Positions 9,480-20,912 of a stretch of DNA of 64,000 nt are shown one piece after another (position 1 is the stretch's first letter; each line of letters begins with the position of its first letter). The notes under the pieces were generated by a model. The model saw nothing but the letters and a program-made list of their open reading frames with translations, was not told the DNA's origin and made no database searches. A program made the translations under genes and the position numbers. Source of the DNA: Blattamonas nauphoetae (Eukaryota; Preaxostyla; Oxymonadida); the NCBI GenBank assembly GCA_033064195.1, contig JARBJD010000003.1, forward strand, positions 124,001 to 188,000, given 5' to 3'.

Positions 9480-10682
9480 TATTTTAAGGTTTTCTCGGGA
9501 TCCAGTGGGAAGAAAATTCTAAAGTTTTGTTTTTTTCTTCGTTTGACCAAAAGTGATAATTCCAGAAAAAAGCACTAATTGTTGACGCCACTATATTCGT
9601 TCACAAGTCATGTCTCTTGAATGGAAAGAAGAGAATCACAGTGACCAGATACGGTGAGGAGAAGTAGAACAGAAGAGAGAGAGAATGAGAGAGGAGGTTA
9701 TATGGTGGTGAAGCAGACCTTCACCCAGTACACCACATCCAGTGCAGTGAGGAAGATGGTTGAAAGGACATAGCCCATCAAATGACGATCAACCCATATT
9801 GTTCTGAAACATCCAGCCGAAAAGGCTTCTGGTGTGAAGATCAAAAAAACATTAGGAATAGGCTATTTGAGGTGTGAAAGAGTTATTGGATAGAGATTGG
9901 AAAATATTGAAAAAAAGAAAGGCGAATGTCATTTTGAATTTCGGAGAAACAGAAGAATCCCACTCAATTATCATTCAGACGAGAAAGATATCAAAGCAAC
10001 AGGTTATATTGCCATCAGAAAGACGCCAAAATTCTTTTACCTGCCATAAATCGAGTTTTGCACAGAGAGATGGACATGGCCCAGCTTGGAAAAAAAAACA
10101 AAATTTTCCCACTATTCGCTTAGAAAACTCCAAGATTCCGACATTTGGACACTTCAGAAAATATGGATGACAATATCTCGAAAACCAGTGAATCAATTGT
10201 CATCGTTTTTTCCAGAAACTTTTTTTGACAATTCAAACATTTAAAAAAAATATAAATGCTGAGTATCTGGAAAAATGTCAAAAAACAACATTGTTTCGAC
10301 AATTTTCTCAGAGGGAACATTTTTTGTCTCAGGTTATTCCACAATTTCCTCCACACTATGTGTGAATCAATTGTGATGAGAATTTGCAGAGCAATGTTTT
10401 TTGGTTCAATCAACATTGTCAAACATTTTTGAGAAAAATGATGGGTGTTTGTGAAGTTGTGAGTAATCACTGTTTCTCTCAACAAAATAGACCTTTAGAA
10501 AAGAAACTGTTGTGACATTTGTCAAATTTGTGCCCATTTCATGATCAGTTCAGATCTGACCCAATGAGGAATGATGAATTTAAACTGGTTGGTACTTGCA
10601 GTCGGTCAGACAAGTCCATTTAGGCTTGTTCTCTTGTTTTCCATCCAAATTTTTCACCCATTTACGAACGATCTCTTCATTT
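9480..10682 (-). repeat. Large inverted repeat, right arm (1,203 bp)
   Basis: This is the reverse complement of 7946-9148 with no differences noticed. It ends sharply at 10682, where the next base begins the 32-bp dispersed repeat region. Annotators should not read the identical open frames in the two arms as two genes. Confidence 0.93.
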
Positions 10683-10683
10683 C

Positions 10684-10715
10684 TGAATCGTCACTAATCA
10701 CCATCCCACAAGAAA
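10684..10715 (-). repeat. Dispersed 32-bp repeat, copy 2
   Basis: Inverted copy of 3164-3195 with one mismatch. It lies 2 bp outside the right arm of the large inverted repeat and has no counterpart outside the left arm, so it is part of the flank rather than of the arm. Confidence 0.7.
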
Positions 10716-11159
10716 TGATTCACCCTTTCTCTCGAAATAGTGGATGTCACAATTGAACAACCTTTTTATGATCGTTATTTTTTCTATGATGTCAAAAATT
10801 CTGCCACAAATTCAGGTTCTCAATTGTGGTTTTTCTGTTTTTCAACACAGTTCAAAATTCCATCAAACAGATACAACAGTGAATAAAAATTCATTTCATT
10901 TTCTCAAGGATCTCTCAATCACAACAACGATCAATCGAGAATTTTTACACTTTCCGAATTCGCCTTCACCTCCAAGCTGACACGGTGAAAAGAACCCAAG
11001 TGAAGAGACTCGAAAACACCCAATTGATCACGAAACTGATCTCGTAATGAGAATATTCGCTTTTTTATAAATTCTCTTGACCATTCTCTGCCGCTATCTG
11101 ACAACTTCATCAAAACACACACCCTTAACTATTTCCATTTTTTTTATCTCCCATCTCTA
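10716..11159. other. AT-rich stretch upstream of calpain
   Basis: I see no gene. Short frames at 10744-10980 and 10931-11122 lack family features. It probably includes the calpain promoter and leader. Confidence 0.5.
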
Positions 11160-11181
11160 CCATTCGGTAAATACCGAATGG
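11160..11181 (+). promoter_or_regulatory. 22-nt palindrome spanning the calpain start codon
   Basis: Perfect 10-bp arms, CCATTCGGTA and TACCGAATGG, are separated by AA. The ATG of the calpain gene (11178-11180) lies in the right arm. It could be a dimeric factor site or an mRNA hairpin that hides the start codon. It may also be chance. The start choice itself rests on the splice that follows. Confidence 0.4.
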
Positions 11182-14100
11182 AGAGGACAGATTTTGATAC
11201 TGAAACCTTTGCCAAATACTTTTTATTCACAGGATTGCCTGGTACCTTTTTCTATTTTGTTTATTAAGCCAGGTGGTGTCGTCACAATTCTCTGTGCATT
11301 CCTCATCTACATTGCAAATTTCAAGTTTTCAGATATTCCTTATGCATTTGCAAGTCTTCGGATAAGGTACCTCTTTTGTATAGGGGGAAAAGCAGCTAAA
11401 TTCATGTCAATAATCTGGACAGTACTCTTCATGATTCTTCTTGTCGCTGGCATTGGTGCTTTGATTGCATGGGGGATCTTAACATCAATTACACTGTCTC
11501 CCATCCGAGTTGGAATATCTGCTATTTTGCTAGCCGTCACATTTGTCCTGATTCTCTTCGCTTATCTTCGACTCCCGATTGGTGGGTTTCATGTGACCAG
11601 ATCGGTCATTATTCCCCTCCTTCTCTGCTTAGCCCTCTATGTCTCTTTCAACATGATCCAGCTTTTTCTTTCAGACTTTGATGAACTCTCAGTCACTGTC
11701 TTCTTTTTCTTCTTCAATGCTCTGTTCACTATCATCAACGTGTTCCTCTTTTCTCCATCTCCAAAACATACCATCGAGAAATTTCTCTCTCCACACTTAT
11801 CATCAATCAAGATGAATCCCTATTCCAGCTCCCTCTTCTCAAAACGAAAGAAATGCACTTCATTTGTCCTGTTTATTGTTTTCTATGCAATTTCCATTGT
11901 TATCCTCATCATCTACTCCGTTATTCATACATACTTCACTAAAATGTTCGTGTCTGTCTTTCATTCGATCTATCTCGCGGTGAATGATCTCCTTTGCATT
12001 CTCTTCTCTCATGCCCAAAAAAGCGTTTCTCCACTCCTCATCTCTCTCGCACTCGTACTTACACGAGGAGTTTTGGCGATATTTCGGACAAAGTATTGGC
12101 TATGTGGCCATGCGGTGATGGCTTTCTTTTGGATCCTCGTATTTTCATATATCTCAGCTAAAAAGCGAGTGAAGACACAACGCTCGAAACAAGCTCGACT
12201 CATAAAAACAACACTTGATAAGGAAAAAGCAGAACAACGATCAACCTCCGAAATTCGAAAATCCAAATTAGCTCGCTTATTTGTCCAGCCAGAATTTATT
12301 CTCGGCTGTCAAGTTGTTGGCTTCGTCATTGAGACGCTGCTGGTTTACTTCTTGGTCACACTCGACCCCATCGTCATTCCTACCAAAGGGCTCAGCGAGA
12401 ACATCAACGTGCGCCAGTTCGATGTGTGTGTGTGTGCTCTGTGGTTGGGTGCAACAGGATTCATGCTCTTCTACACAATCCGCTTCCTCCTCCGAAAGGG
12501 AAGGGCGTCTGCAGAGGCCGTCGTGATGGGAACTGTCACCATCGTCCTCTGCTTCTCCATCTCGTTCTACGCTCTGTTTGTCGTGGCCTTCTACGACGCG
12601 CTGTTCATCTTCAGCTTCATCACACTCTTTGCCGTCTCTGTCCTCCTTGCCTTTGCTTTCCTCCGAATGAATGGATACACCTTCTGCCAATTCAAGTCGG
12701 ACAGCGACGATGCATTTCGGAATGAGCTCACATTTGGTGAACAGGTCAAGCGAATTGTGACGTGCAAAGCAACTCGTGAGACATACCTCATCTGGCTCTT
12801 CCTGCTCTTCGCTATTCTGTTCCTTGTCGGGTATATTGTGACCACAGTCAACATCGGCACTCCCATCGTGGGCCTGGTCGTCACAGAGGTGTGCATCTTC
12901 GTGACTGGCTTTGCGATGGTCTGTGTTGTGTACTTCCATTCGTATTCCTTGCGAAAGTCACCTTCCGTCATCATCTCGCTCGTCATCGCCTTCCTGGCCA
13001 TCATCGTTGCCTCAGTGCTGATCTTGACAGACTCTCTCACGGACAACCCCTTCTCGTCTCGATCAACGGTCATCTCGCACCTTCTCATCTTTCTCATCCC
13101 AGCTGTCTTCTTTGGTGCAATCACCATCAAGTCGTATGTCGATGAGAAGTTCCATATCACTCCTTCGTGTGTTGTTTTTGCTGTCATCACCCTCGCCTGC
13201 CTGATTGTCCTTGGCATCATTTTCTTCTGCATCAAGGAAGTTCTGGCTGGAATCGTAACATTTGCCGGAACAGCAGCCGTAGTCTTGATCACTTTCCTCG
13301 TTGTAATCTACATCAAGTCTGGATTCCATTTCACGAAGCTGTACATCATCCTCATGACTATCATTGCTGTCTGCGCTGTTGCAGCAGCGGTTCTTGTGCG
13401 GTGGAAGGTCGCGTCGAACTTCCTCCTCTTCTCCATCATCATCCTCACCGCTTTCCTCCTCGTCATCCTCACTGCGCTCCTCCGTCTTCTTCGCTTCAAG
13501 TTCGACAAACAAGCCGATCCCCACTTTTCTTACTCTCCTCGCTTCTTCCCTGTCTTCGCATTCTCCAACGCTTCTCAGACTGTGTCGAGCTTGTCCTTGT
13601 CCTTCTTCTTCCTGTTCATCTCTCTCACGTGTGTCTGTGCTTGGGGTATCGTTGCGTCCATCTTCGTCAAACCACTTGCTGTTGGGATGATCGTCTCCAC
13701 CATCTCTCTCCAACTCGTTGTCTGTATCCTGCTTAATGGCGTCCGCTCATCTGTCGATCGCTTCTCGCGAGTTGCCCAACTGCTCAAGGACGAAAACATC
13801 GATGAAGACATCACGGATGTTTGTTTCTTCCTTTCTCATCTTCTCTCTCCCATCCTTCCATCAGGCTGAAGACTCTGAACTGGGGCGACATTACTCATAT
13901 TGGTACAAGACTCCGAAGCAGGTCCTGTCGAGAGAGGAGCGAAACAAGCTCGCCCTCCAAATCATCAACACTGCGAAACTGTTCATCAAAGTGGAGAGTA
14001 ATGATGCCCCCACCGAAATGGCAGTTGTTCCGAACAAAGATCCAGATTCAACAGAGGACCCTTCGAAGCAGACTGAACCTCGAAATGAGGAGGTCCGCGA

Positions 14101-16612
14101 GGCCATTCCACCGATCACCCCACTCAAAGTGGATGGAGTACCCAACCCTCTCGCGACTCCTCTTTCTTCTGTGGAGTCCACGCCTGTCAGCACACACCTC
14201 ACCACACCCTCCATGAACTCCACTCGCCGCCGGTTCACCACGATTGGGAGAGGCCGGAGAACACACTCAGTTGTAGATCGGTCGACGTTGGGGATGAGTG
14301 ACACAAGCGAAGAAGTCCAACTCGAACAAGGAGATGAGGAGGACGACACTGATGAGTGGATTGGGCGAGACCAGCTGAAGGCCGACATTGCATATCTCCG
14401 CCAGCGCCTTCGACGGATTCCTTCGGTTGGTGTCCCTCCCACAGAATCAGTGACAGGGAGTGCAGAATCGCAGAACGAGGCGCGAATGGAGCAACCCGAC
14501 TCCTTCGATGTTCTCCCGTTCACAGCCATCTCGTCTTACACTGCTCTGTCGTACATCCTCATCAACAAGCAGAAAGCACTTGTCAGCCACATCGCCGATG
14601 AGACCAGCTTCATCCACAGCCTCATCTTCCATCTCCGTGCACACGCACGAGCCATCAACGACCGCGACGAGATGATCCTGAAGCTCTTGTTTGACGAGAA
14701 GAACGAGGGTCTGGGCGAGATGAAGAAAGGCCTCATCGATGTCCTCAGCGACAAGCAGAGAGAGGCCTTGCACACCTACAACTATCGTCTGCAAGCAGTC
14801 CTCCGCGAAAGAGAGGAGAAGAACAACGAATTCGACAAGGCGATTGAAAAGACACTCAAACAGGAGGACGTGAAAGCGGTCAACCCACCCGATGAAAATG
14901 CAGAATCCGTACACCAACAAATCAACTCCAACCCTCTCAACACGCCAACTGCCGAAGAAACGCCGACACCATTGCAGAACAACAATCAGACACCAGCAGC
15001 TACCAAGGAAAAAGCCACACCAACGACCCAGAGAAGTTTACGCACCGTTTCCATGTCTGTGGTATCCCTCCTTCGGACTTCTGACGGAATCACAAAAGAA
15101 CAACTTGCTGTGAAGGCGTCTTTTGATGCTCGTCTGATCGCACAGAAAGCCATCAAAGCCGATACTGACTTTGTAGACGAGACTTTCCCGCAGAAGACGA
15201 TGATCGAAGGACCGAATGTAGACCCCAACAAGAACCTTCCTGATCGAGGTTACACGGTTGCTGGTTTCATGCGATTCAGAGACATTCACAGCGAGCGCCT
15301 GAATAGCAAGTCCACCGAAACCCACTCGGACGAAAACGTCCTCCAACTGTATTCACCAGCACCACACCCCGACAATGTCCGTCAGGGCAGACTCGGAGAT
15401 TGTTGGCTCATCTCGTCCATCGCTACAATTTGCACAAAACCAGAATGGATCGAGAAGTGCTTCTCGGAGTACAATGTGAAGAAAGGTGTGTATGCCCTCG
15501 TCCTCCACCCGCAGATGATCCAGACGACTGTTGTTGTGGACGACATCATCCCTGTCATGCGAGTGGAAGGCAACAACGATTCGAAGGCATCCCACCTCCA
15601 TGCTCCACTCTTTGCTGACTCTTCGAACTTTAACGAGTCGTGGGTCTCCATCCTCGAAAAGGGATTCGCCAAGCTGTACAGTGGGTACGAGTTCCTCCGG
15701 ACCAATCACCCCCACATCGGAATGTCTGTCTTGACCGGCGGCTTCCCAGAGCGGATCCCGTTCATCACGTCCAGAAGAATCGGCGGGCAACTCGTATCGA
15801 CCACAATCCCCGTTGACGAGCTCTGGGCGAGACTCGAAATTTACGAATCAAAACAGTACTTCATTGCAGCAGGGACACCCGGCCAGGAGGAGATCAAAGG
15901 CAATGGCCTCATCCTCGGACACGCCTACTCCGTGGTGAAGATCAGGCAGCACAAAGACACCCGTCTGGTCATGCTCCGAAATCCATGGGGGAAGATCAAC
16001 TGGACAGGCCCATTCTCAAATTCGAGCAAGAAGGATTGGACACTTGAAATGCAGAACAAATTTGAAAGAGCCGATCCGGACAAGGGATATTTCTGGATGA
16101 ATGTCAACGACTTTGCAGTTGAGTTTGATCAGCTCTACGCATGCAAGATCATCCCAAATTGGTGGACATCTAACCCAGCCATGATTGCGGAGTGGAACAA
16201 AACCAACTGCATCAGCTCATCGGCTGGCTACTTCGCATCTGACGCCCCGCAGTTCGATCTCCTTGTGAAGGAAGACACAGCAGTGTCGATCATCCTCTCT
16301 CAGTCTCGTCTCTTCCCCACTGAAGAGTCCAAAGTCCAGAAAGACTACCTCTCCATCGGCCTCTTCATCCTGCGACAGGTCAACGGGAACAAGCGCATCC
16401 AACGAGCGACAAAGCAGCTCGCTGTCGAGATTCCAAGCAAATACACCAACCTGCAGATGATCTCTTTGGAAACGACTCTGAAGGCAGGATCATACACTCT
16501 TGTCCCAGCGGCAGCCGAGGCGATGGGTCCAACAGGAGCACCACCTGTCAACATCACTCTGAAAGTTTATTCAGCCATCCCAGTGATCTGCGAACCCCTC
16601 GAGGCTGGGTGA
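11178..16612 (+). CDS. Transmembrane (DEK1-type) calpain cysteine protease
   Basis: Exons 11178-11241, 11273-13818 and 13865-16612 (introns 31 and 46 nt) give 1,785 residues. The first 900 or so contain around 20 hydrophobic segments, with loops rich in Lys/Arg. A polar linker (about 905-1360) follows. The CysPc protease domain has its catalytic Cys1383 in GRLGDCWLISSIA, His1556 in LILGHAYSVVK and Asn1576 in MLRNPWGKINW, so the triad is complete. The C-terminal 170 residues look like the C2-like calpain domain III. No EF-hand domain is present. This is the architecture of TML calpains such as plant DEK1, thought to be released from the membrane by self-cleavage. Substrate unknown. The ATG is chosen because its 21-codon first exon splices in frame; an upstream ATG at 11077 lies in unspliced sequence. 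Confidence 0.88.
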
Positions 16613-16760
16613 AGCTTCTTGTTTTGTCTTTATTGCACATCACTCATTGATTCAGTGTTGCCTGCGCTGATGACAGCGACACAGACACTCTGATTAATTT
16701 GTTAAGAATGATTGAGAAGTGGATCAGTCAAGATTGCCGAGAGCTCTAAACCAACCCCCT

Positions 16761-18112
16761 CTACTCTGGGGTCCTCCTCTTGGCTTCTTTATTTTGGGCT
16801 GGTTTTGCTCTTTTCTTCGCTTTTGACACAATTCCCTTCTTCCGCTTATTTCGTACTGCAATGGGGAGGCTGACATCAAATTGTTCTTCAGTGCTTCTTG
16901 GGAGTTCAGAGTCGTCCACATCGTCAGCCACAATGTCAGGATGCTCAGGTGCAAGAGGTTGTGTGTTGATGGAGTTCAGACAGTCAATGAATGCGGGTGT
17001 GCCGTTGTCCATTGTGGAAAGATACGAAGCGATGTCATTTGGGAAGAGGGACGGACGAGGTGAGGTTTGTGGAGTGGTGATGGTGAGTTGGCGAGCGAGG
17101 ACGGCTGGGGCGAGAGATGACGCAACAGTTTCGAGCTGACTGACTTGGTATTTGAAAGCGCTGCAGGAGAGAACCTTTTCGGCCCCGGCCTTTGATTGCA
17201 TGGATGGGGGGAGGTGGGGGAGAATCTTGCTGATGAATGCTTCATCATCCAAAAGATGCTAGCGAATATGAACGAAACGGACGGATACCTTGATATTGGC
17301 TTGCCTAAAAAAGGCTGAGATAGGTGGACAATCTTCAATAGTTCGTTTGGCTAAGCGTTTGATATCTGGGCGATTACGATTTCTCATCTGTGCGAGAAAT
17401 TCAGGGCGAACAAGGTTGGGCGATTCGCGTGCGCGTATTTGATTTAACTGGGCTTGATAAATGGCAAGTTCCGGTTTGTCGAATAAGTTTTCATGTTGCC
17501 CAACGACTAATGATTGGCCATTGGGGAGACGAAATACGTGAGGCGGGGCTTGTGAACGTGGAAGTGGATAATGTTGAGCCTCGGCTGGTTGAGTGTTTTG
17601 AGTAGCTGGTGTAGCTTGTTGAAGGTTCTGGATAAGGCTTGAAAGATTCAGATTCGCCCCGCTCATCGAAGCTACAGACAAAAACATGAAATGAATGAGA
17701 GTAATAACAGACTTGATGCCCCAGGCGCTTGGACAGGTGTTGTTGAAAGAGCTTGCATTTGCTCAATCATGCGCGTGAACTTTTCTTTTGTTGTATTTGG
17801 CTCCTGAATCCAATAGAAGTGACTCCCTTCAGGAGTTTTAACCTGTAAAGCAAATGTGGAATCTCCTGCAGGAATCTGTCGGAAAGTTGTTTTGTCTGGG
17901 ATAATCGCTACAGTGTCGATGACCTCTCCACTAGGTCGAAGTTTCCATTTAAATGTTCTCTGTCTTCCATTTTCAATAATTTCGATTGTTCCACGACGTT
18001 GTTCCGGCTCCGGAGTGAGCGATTGTCCATCTCGAAGCATCTTTCCAGCTTGAATTGAAATGAGAATCTTTGGACCTTGATGTTGGGTTTGCATTTGGGG
18101 AATTACCTGCAT
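16761..18112 (-). CDS. ADRM1: Proteasomal ubiquitin receptor ADRM1/Rpn13
   Basis: Exons 18112-17713, 17671-17289 and 17258-16761 (introns 41 and 30 nt) give 426 residues, near the family's usual 400. Residues about 12-115 form the Pru domain, which docks on the proteasome and binds ubiquitin (ISIQAGKML, then WKLRPSGEVIDTVAIIPD and HFYWIQEPN). A flexible Gln/Pro-rich linker follows. The region from about 262 (DEAFISKILPHLPPSM onward) matches the DEUBAD domain that recruits the deubiquitinase UCH37. The tail is basic (KRKKGIVSKAKKRAKP) and could be a nuclear localisation signal. An alternative in-frame Met lies six codons downstream. It is convergent with the calpain gene, 148 bp apart. Confidence 0.9.
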
Positions 18113-18321
18113 ATTGACACAGGGTATTCAGGGAAGATGATGTGAGAACAGATCAAGCCCATTCCATTCTCCTTGATTGTCTTGGCTGAATGGTCCATTT
18201 TAACATCAAAATGTTCGAGGGGAAAGATCAAAATGATATCGACAAGCCAAATGTGTGTAAAAAACATGAAATGAACAAAAGATTCAAAGAAGAACGATGA
18301 GTGTGCAAGGTGAAGTGTTCT

Positions 18322-19024
18322 TTATTGATCTTGGGCTGTTAATGTGTCAACAATCTGCACGTACATTTTCATAGCATCCTCTGATCCCAAGCCTGTCAAA
18401 TGAACATTCAATCATTTAAATATAGAGAGAAACCTTTCCTAGAATTCCATGAGTCCCATTTTGCTCGGTTCTTGATGTCTGTGATACCAGGCCGCTTAGT
18501 ATTTGTATCTCCCTCTTTTGCTTGCTTGTATAATCCGTATAGTTCGAGAAGAGCACTATCAGGGGCAGGTTTACTGAGAACTGTGAGCCGTACAGCGGCC
18601 GCTGCGAATTGTTCAGCAAGTGTACTCTCCGAGGACGATGCAAGGTCATCAGGATCAACGATGAATGGCTTCCTTGGAGTCATGCATTGACACCGAGGGC
18701 AGATGATATCATCAGTTGGACCTGGAGAGAGGTTGTTCGATAAAAGATGATGGACTGAGAGGTCACACCGTACGTTTTTTCGCATTTTGAACAAATGACA
18801 TCTAAGCAACAGAGGTGATATGCCTGTTTTTCATCAAAGATAGGGCTTTGACATTGATCACAGAGACGAGAGTGCGAAGTGGGATGGTGACCACAGCTCC
18901 CGCATTTTCCACCGAGTGGTGAGGGAGCACAGTAAGCCTTACAGGCACAATCTGTTTCTGTGCATGGTCCAATGAATCTACCATTGTAGGTGTAGACACC
19001 GTTGGTATCTGAGAGGATATCCAT
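18322..19024 (-). CDS. Zinc-finger / acyl-CoA-binding (ACBP) fusion protein
   Basis: Exons 19024-18769, 18721-18434 and 18392-18322 (introns 47 and 41 nt) give 204 residues. The first 110 are Cys/His-rich (GKCGSCGHHPTSH, LCDQCQSP, CCLDVICSKCEKTYG, IICPRCQCM), resembling LIM or other treble-clef zinc modules. After a short linker comes a complete acyl-CoA-binding domain of about 85 residues, with the typical LYGLYKQAKEGDTNTKRPG and AKWDSWNSRKG. ACBPs bind long-chain acyl-CoA esters. A zinc module in front of one is not an arrangement I know. Both halves are in one frame, so a fusion of two mis-joined genes is unlikely unless the 47-nt intron is wrong. The start lies 17 bp from that of TRAPPC12 on the other strand. 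Confidence 0.8.
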
Positions 19025-19041
19025 TATGTTATGGGGTGAAA
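19025..19041. promoter_or_regulatory. 17-bp region between divergent start codons
   Basis: This is the only DNA between the ATG of the zinc-finger/ACBP gene (19024, minus) and that of TRAPPC12 (19042, plus). It contains a decoy ATG followed at once by GGG TGA. There is no room for conventional core promoters, so transcription starts probably lie within the opposite coding region or leaders are nearly absent. Confidence 0.45.
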
Positions 19042-20641
19042 ATGCAAGCAAGAGATCCGTTTGTCTCTTTCTTTGGAAAGCCCCCACAACCAATTGAACG
19101 AGTCACAACATTGCGAGATGTCCCCAGTGATGTATCGGGACTGATATATTTGATGGTCTTCACTTTCATCTCATTTCTCGATTATTCTAGAAATCTCAAG
19201 CTTGGTTTCTCGTCCCACAGTTTATTGATAAGCACATTTCTCCACCACTTTCTCCAACTCTCACCTACATTAAGGCATATTCATTGGTTTGTTGTTTTAT
19301 GTCCGACATGCACTGATTCAACATAGATCATGAATAGCAAGTTTGATGCTGCAGCTATGGAACTTCAAACCTGCAATGACATCATTTTATCGAATCATGG
19401 TCTCTAACTTTTGTTTTATTTCGTCAGACCCCGAAATACCATTCTCACTCAGACTTCTCTGGGCTTGCATCCCAGCGAATTGTGAAAATCATTATCTCGC
19501 TGTGGAACGACTTACATCCTTATTTGTGCTTTGTGAAGGTTTTGAATCATTGTATTTCACTGTTTTTGCAGTTTGTTATGATCCCACGATTGAACCCCCA
19601 CAATTAAGTGTTTTCTCCACTACTACTCTTCACAAAATGTTTCCTGGAAACAATTCTACAAAAAATTCTCAAAATTTATCTCCGATTGAATCCGACCTGT
19701 TCATTGATCCTCTCACAAACTTGATCCATGATTCGACCAACACCCAACCACCCTCAGCATCTAGTCCTAACCTCATTGATTTTTCTCCGATTGATTCTCC
19801 AACTACTGCTCAATCGAGCCAATCATTCAACCTCCAATTAATTCCAGCAGAAAACAAGATCGGAGCACCGATCACTCTTATCAGAACAGCAATTCTGCTT
19901 GCATATGTATACGTGAGACTTGAGAGGCATACCGAAGCATTGGGTGTTCTCGACCGAATCGTTGACAAGTATTCCTCCTCTCATTCCATCTTTCCAGAGT
20001 CCCTCAGTCGCTACTCTTTCACATTTATGCTCTCATATTCAGGATTCTACTTGATGTGTGCTTTTTCAGCGATCATTCCTCATCTCTCAGGTTGGAGCGT
20101 GGGAAGCAGCAGAACGCTATCTCCAGGAAATGCAAAGTCTCAGTGATCCAAACTCACCCACATCCATATTTTACCTTCATCGGTTTCATTATTTCATTGT
20201 AATTCGAGATAGAGGTCTTTTGCAACTCGCTCGAGGCCGATTCAGTTTTGCCCACGATTCTTTCAGCTCTGCCGTTGCCAGTGATCCACTAAATCTTGCA
20301 GCTCTGAATAATCTTGCCGTATGATCGAATTTTCTTGTCACGTTGGTAGGTGTCGCATCTCGGTATGGTCTCAAATCTGAAAATGTCAGAGTCGGAAGGA
20401 GCCACAGAAAAGATCCGTACAGCTATTAAAACCCTTGAAGATTCTATCCGTGCGAATCCTTATACAACCCTCCATGAAGTTTGCTCATCTTTGTTTCTCA
20501 TATCCTCAGGCCCTTGTCTCCACGCTCTTAGCACTCTACTCACTCCTTCCTGAGGACACTACAGATCAAGAAATATTTATCAAGCGATGTGTCAAACGAT
20601 ATGGACCAGCACATTTTGCTCATACAATCGATGCCGATTGA
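19042..20641 (+). CDS. TRAPPC12: TRAPP complex subunit 12 (TRAPPC12)
   Basis: Ten exons: 19042-19155, 19191-19286, 19327-19399, 19428-19538, 19572-19998, 20043-20055, 20091-20182, 20213-20318, 20350-20478, 20510-20641. They give 430 residues; the nine introns are 28-44 nt. TRAPPC12 is part of TRAPPIII, a vesicle-tethering complex. The conserved IPFSLRLLWACIPA matches the family's PFSxRxLHAE block. TPR helices follow (YVYVRLERHTEALGVL, WEAAERYLQEMQSL, RGRFSFAHDSFSSAVA, DPLNLAALNNLAV), and the end parallels the family's last TPR (DSIRANPYTTLHEALVS). A low-complexity Ser/Pro-rich insertion (about 140-200) is lineage-specific. The 13-nt exon is needed to keep frame between two TPR helices. Confidence 0.87.
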
Positions 20642-20912
20642 TTTCATTGTTTTCATCGTGATTCTCTCTTCTTTCATGAACACATTTCACTTATGCTCTT
20701 CTTTTGTACTCATGAAATGAAATAAAGTCAGAACAGAGAAACATATTTCGGGACAACCTTTGAAAGAAGAGAGTCCGCAGATCCAACCCAGAGAGTCATG
20801 TACGAAGGATCACTTCTCCTGATTCCAACATCATCCATCATCCACAGATACGAGACCACTCGCCAATCCAACCACTCTCCTTCCTCCTTCCCCCCTCTTC
20901 ATTGACCATCCT

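Larger units (their letters stand above)
7946..10682. mobile_element. 2.7-kb foldback-like element (long inverted arms plus spacer)
   Basis: Two identical 1,203-bp arms flank a unique 331-bp spacer (9149-9479). This architecture matches foldback-type DNA elements or an inverted duplication. No transposase, reverse transcriptase or capsid gene is visible, and no target-site duplication could be found, so classification as a mobile element is inferred from structure and from the adjacent dispersed repeat at 10684-10715. The spacer contains a diverged relative of part of the arm, which suggests growth by repeated duplication. Identity of the arms implies recent origin or gene conversion. Confidence 0.55.

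Noticed and set aside
8143-10485. Paired identical open frames of 121, 98 and 73 codons
   Set aside because: They are the same AT-rich arm sequence read twice, without family motifs or exon structure.
7946-10682. Assembly artefact (folded-back read) as the cause of the palindrome
   Set aside because: Not excluded, but less likely: a 331-bp unique spacer separates the arms and the flanks differ on each side.
11077-11177. Calpain start at the ATG at 11077
   Set aside because: That frame reads through the 31-nt intron at 11242-11272. The spliced start at 11178 gives a better N-terminus and phase.
19343-20146. Single 267-codon open frame as a gene of its own
   Set aside because: It reads across several introns of TRAPPC12 and leaves the TPR part in another frame; splicing gives a complete family member.
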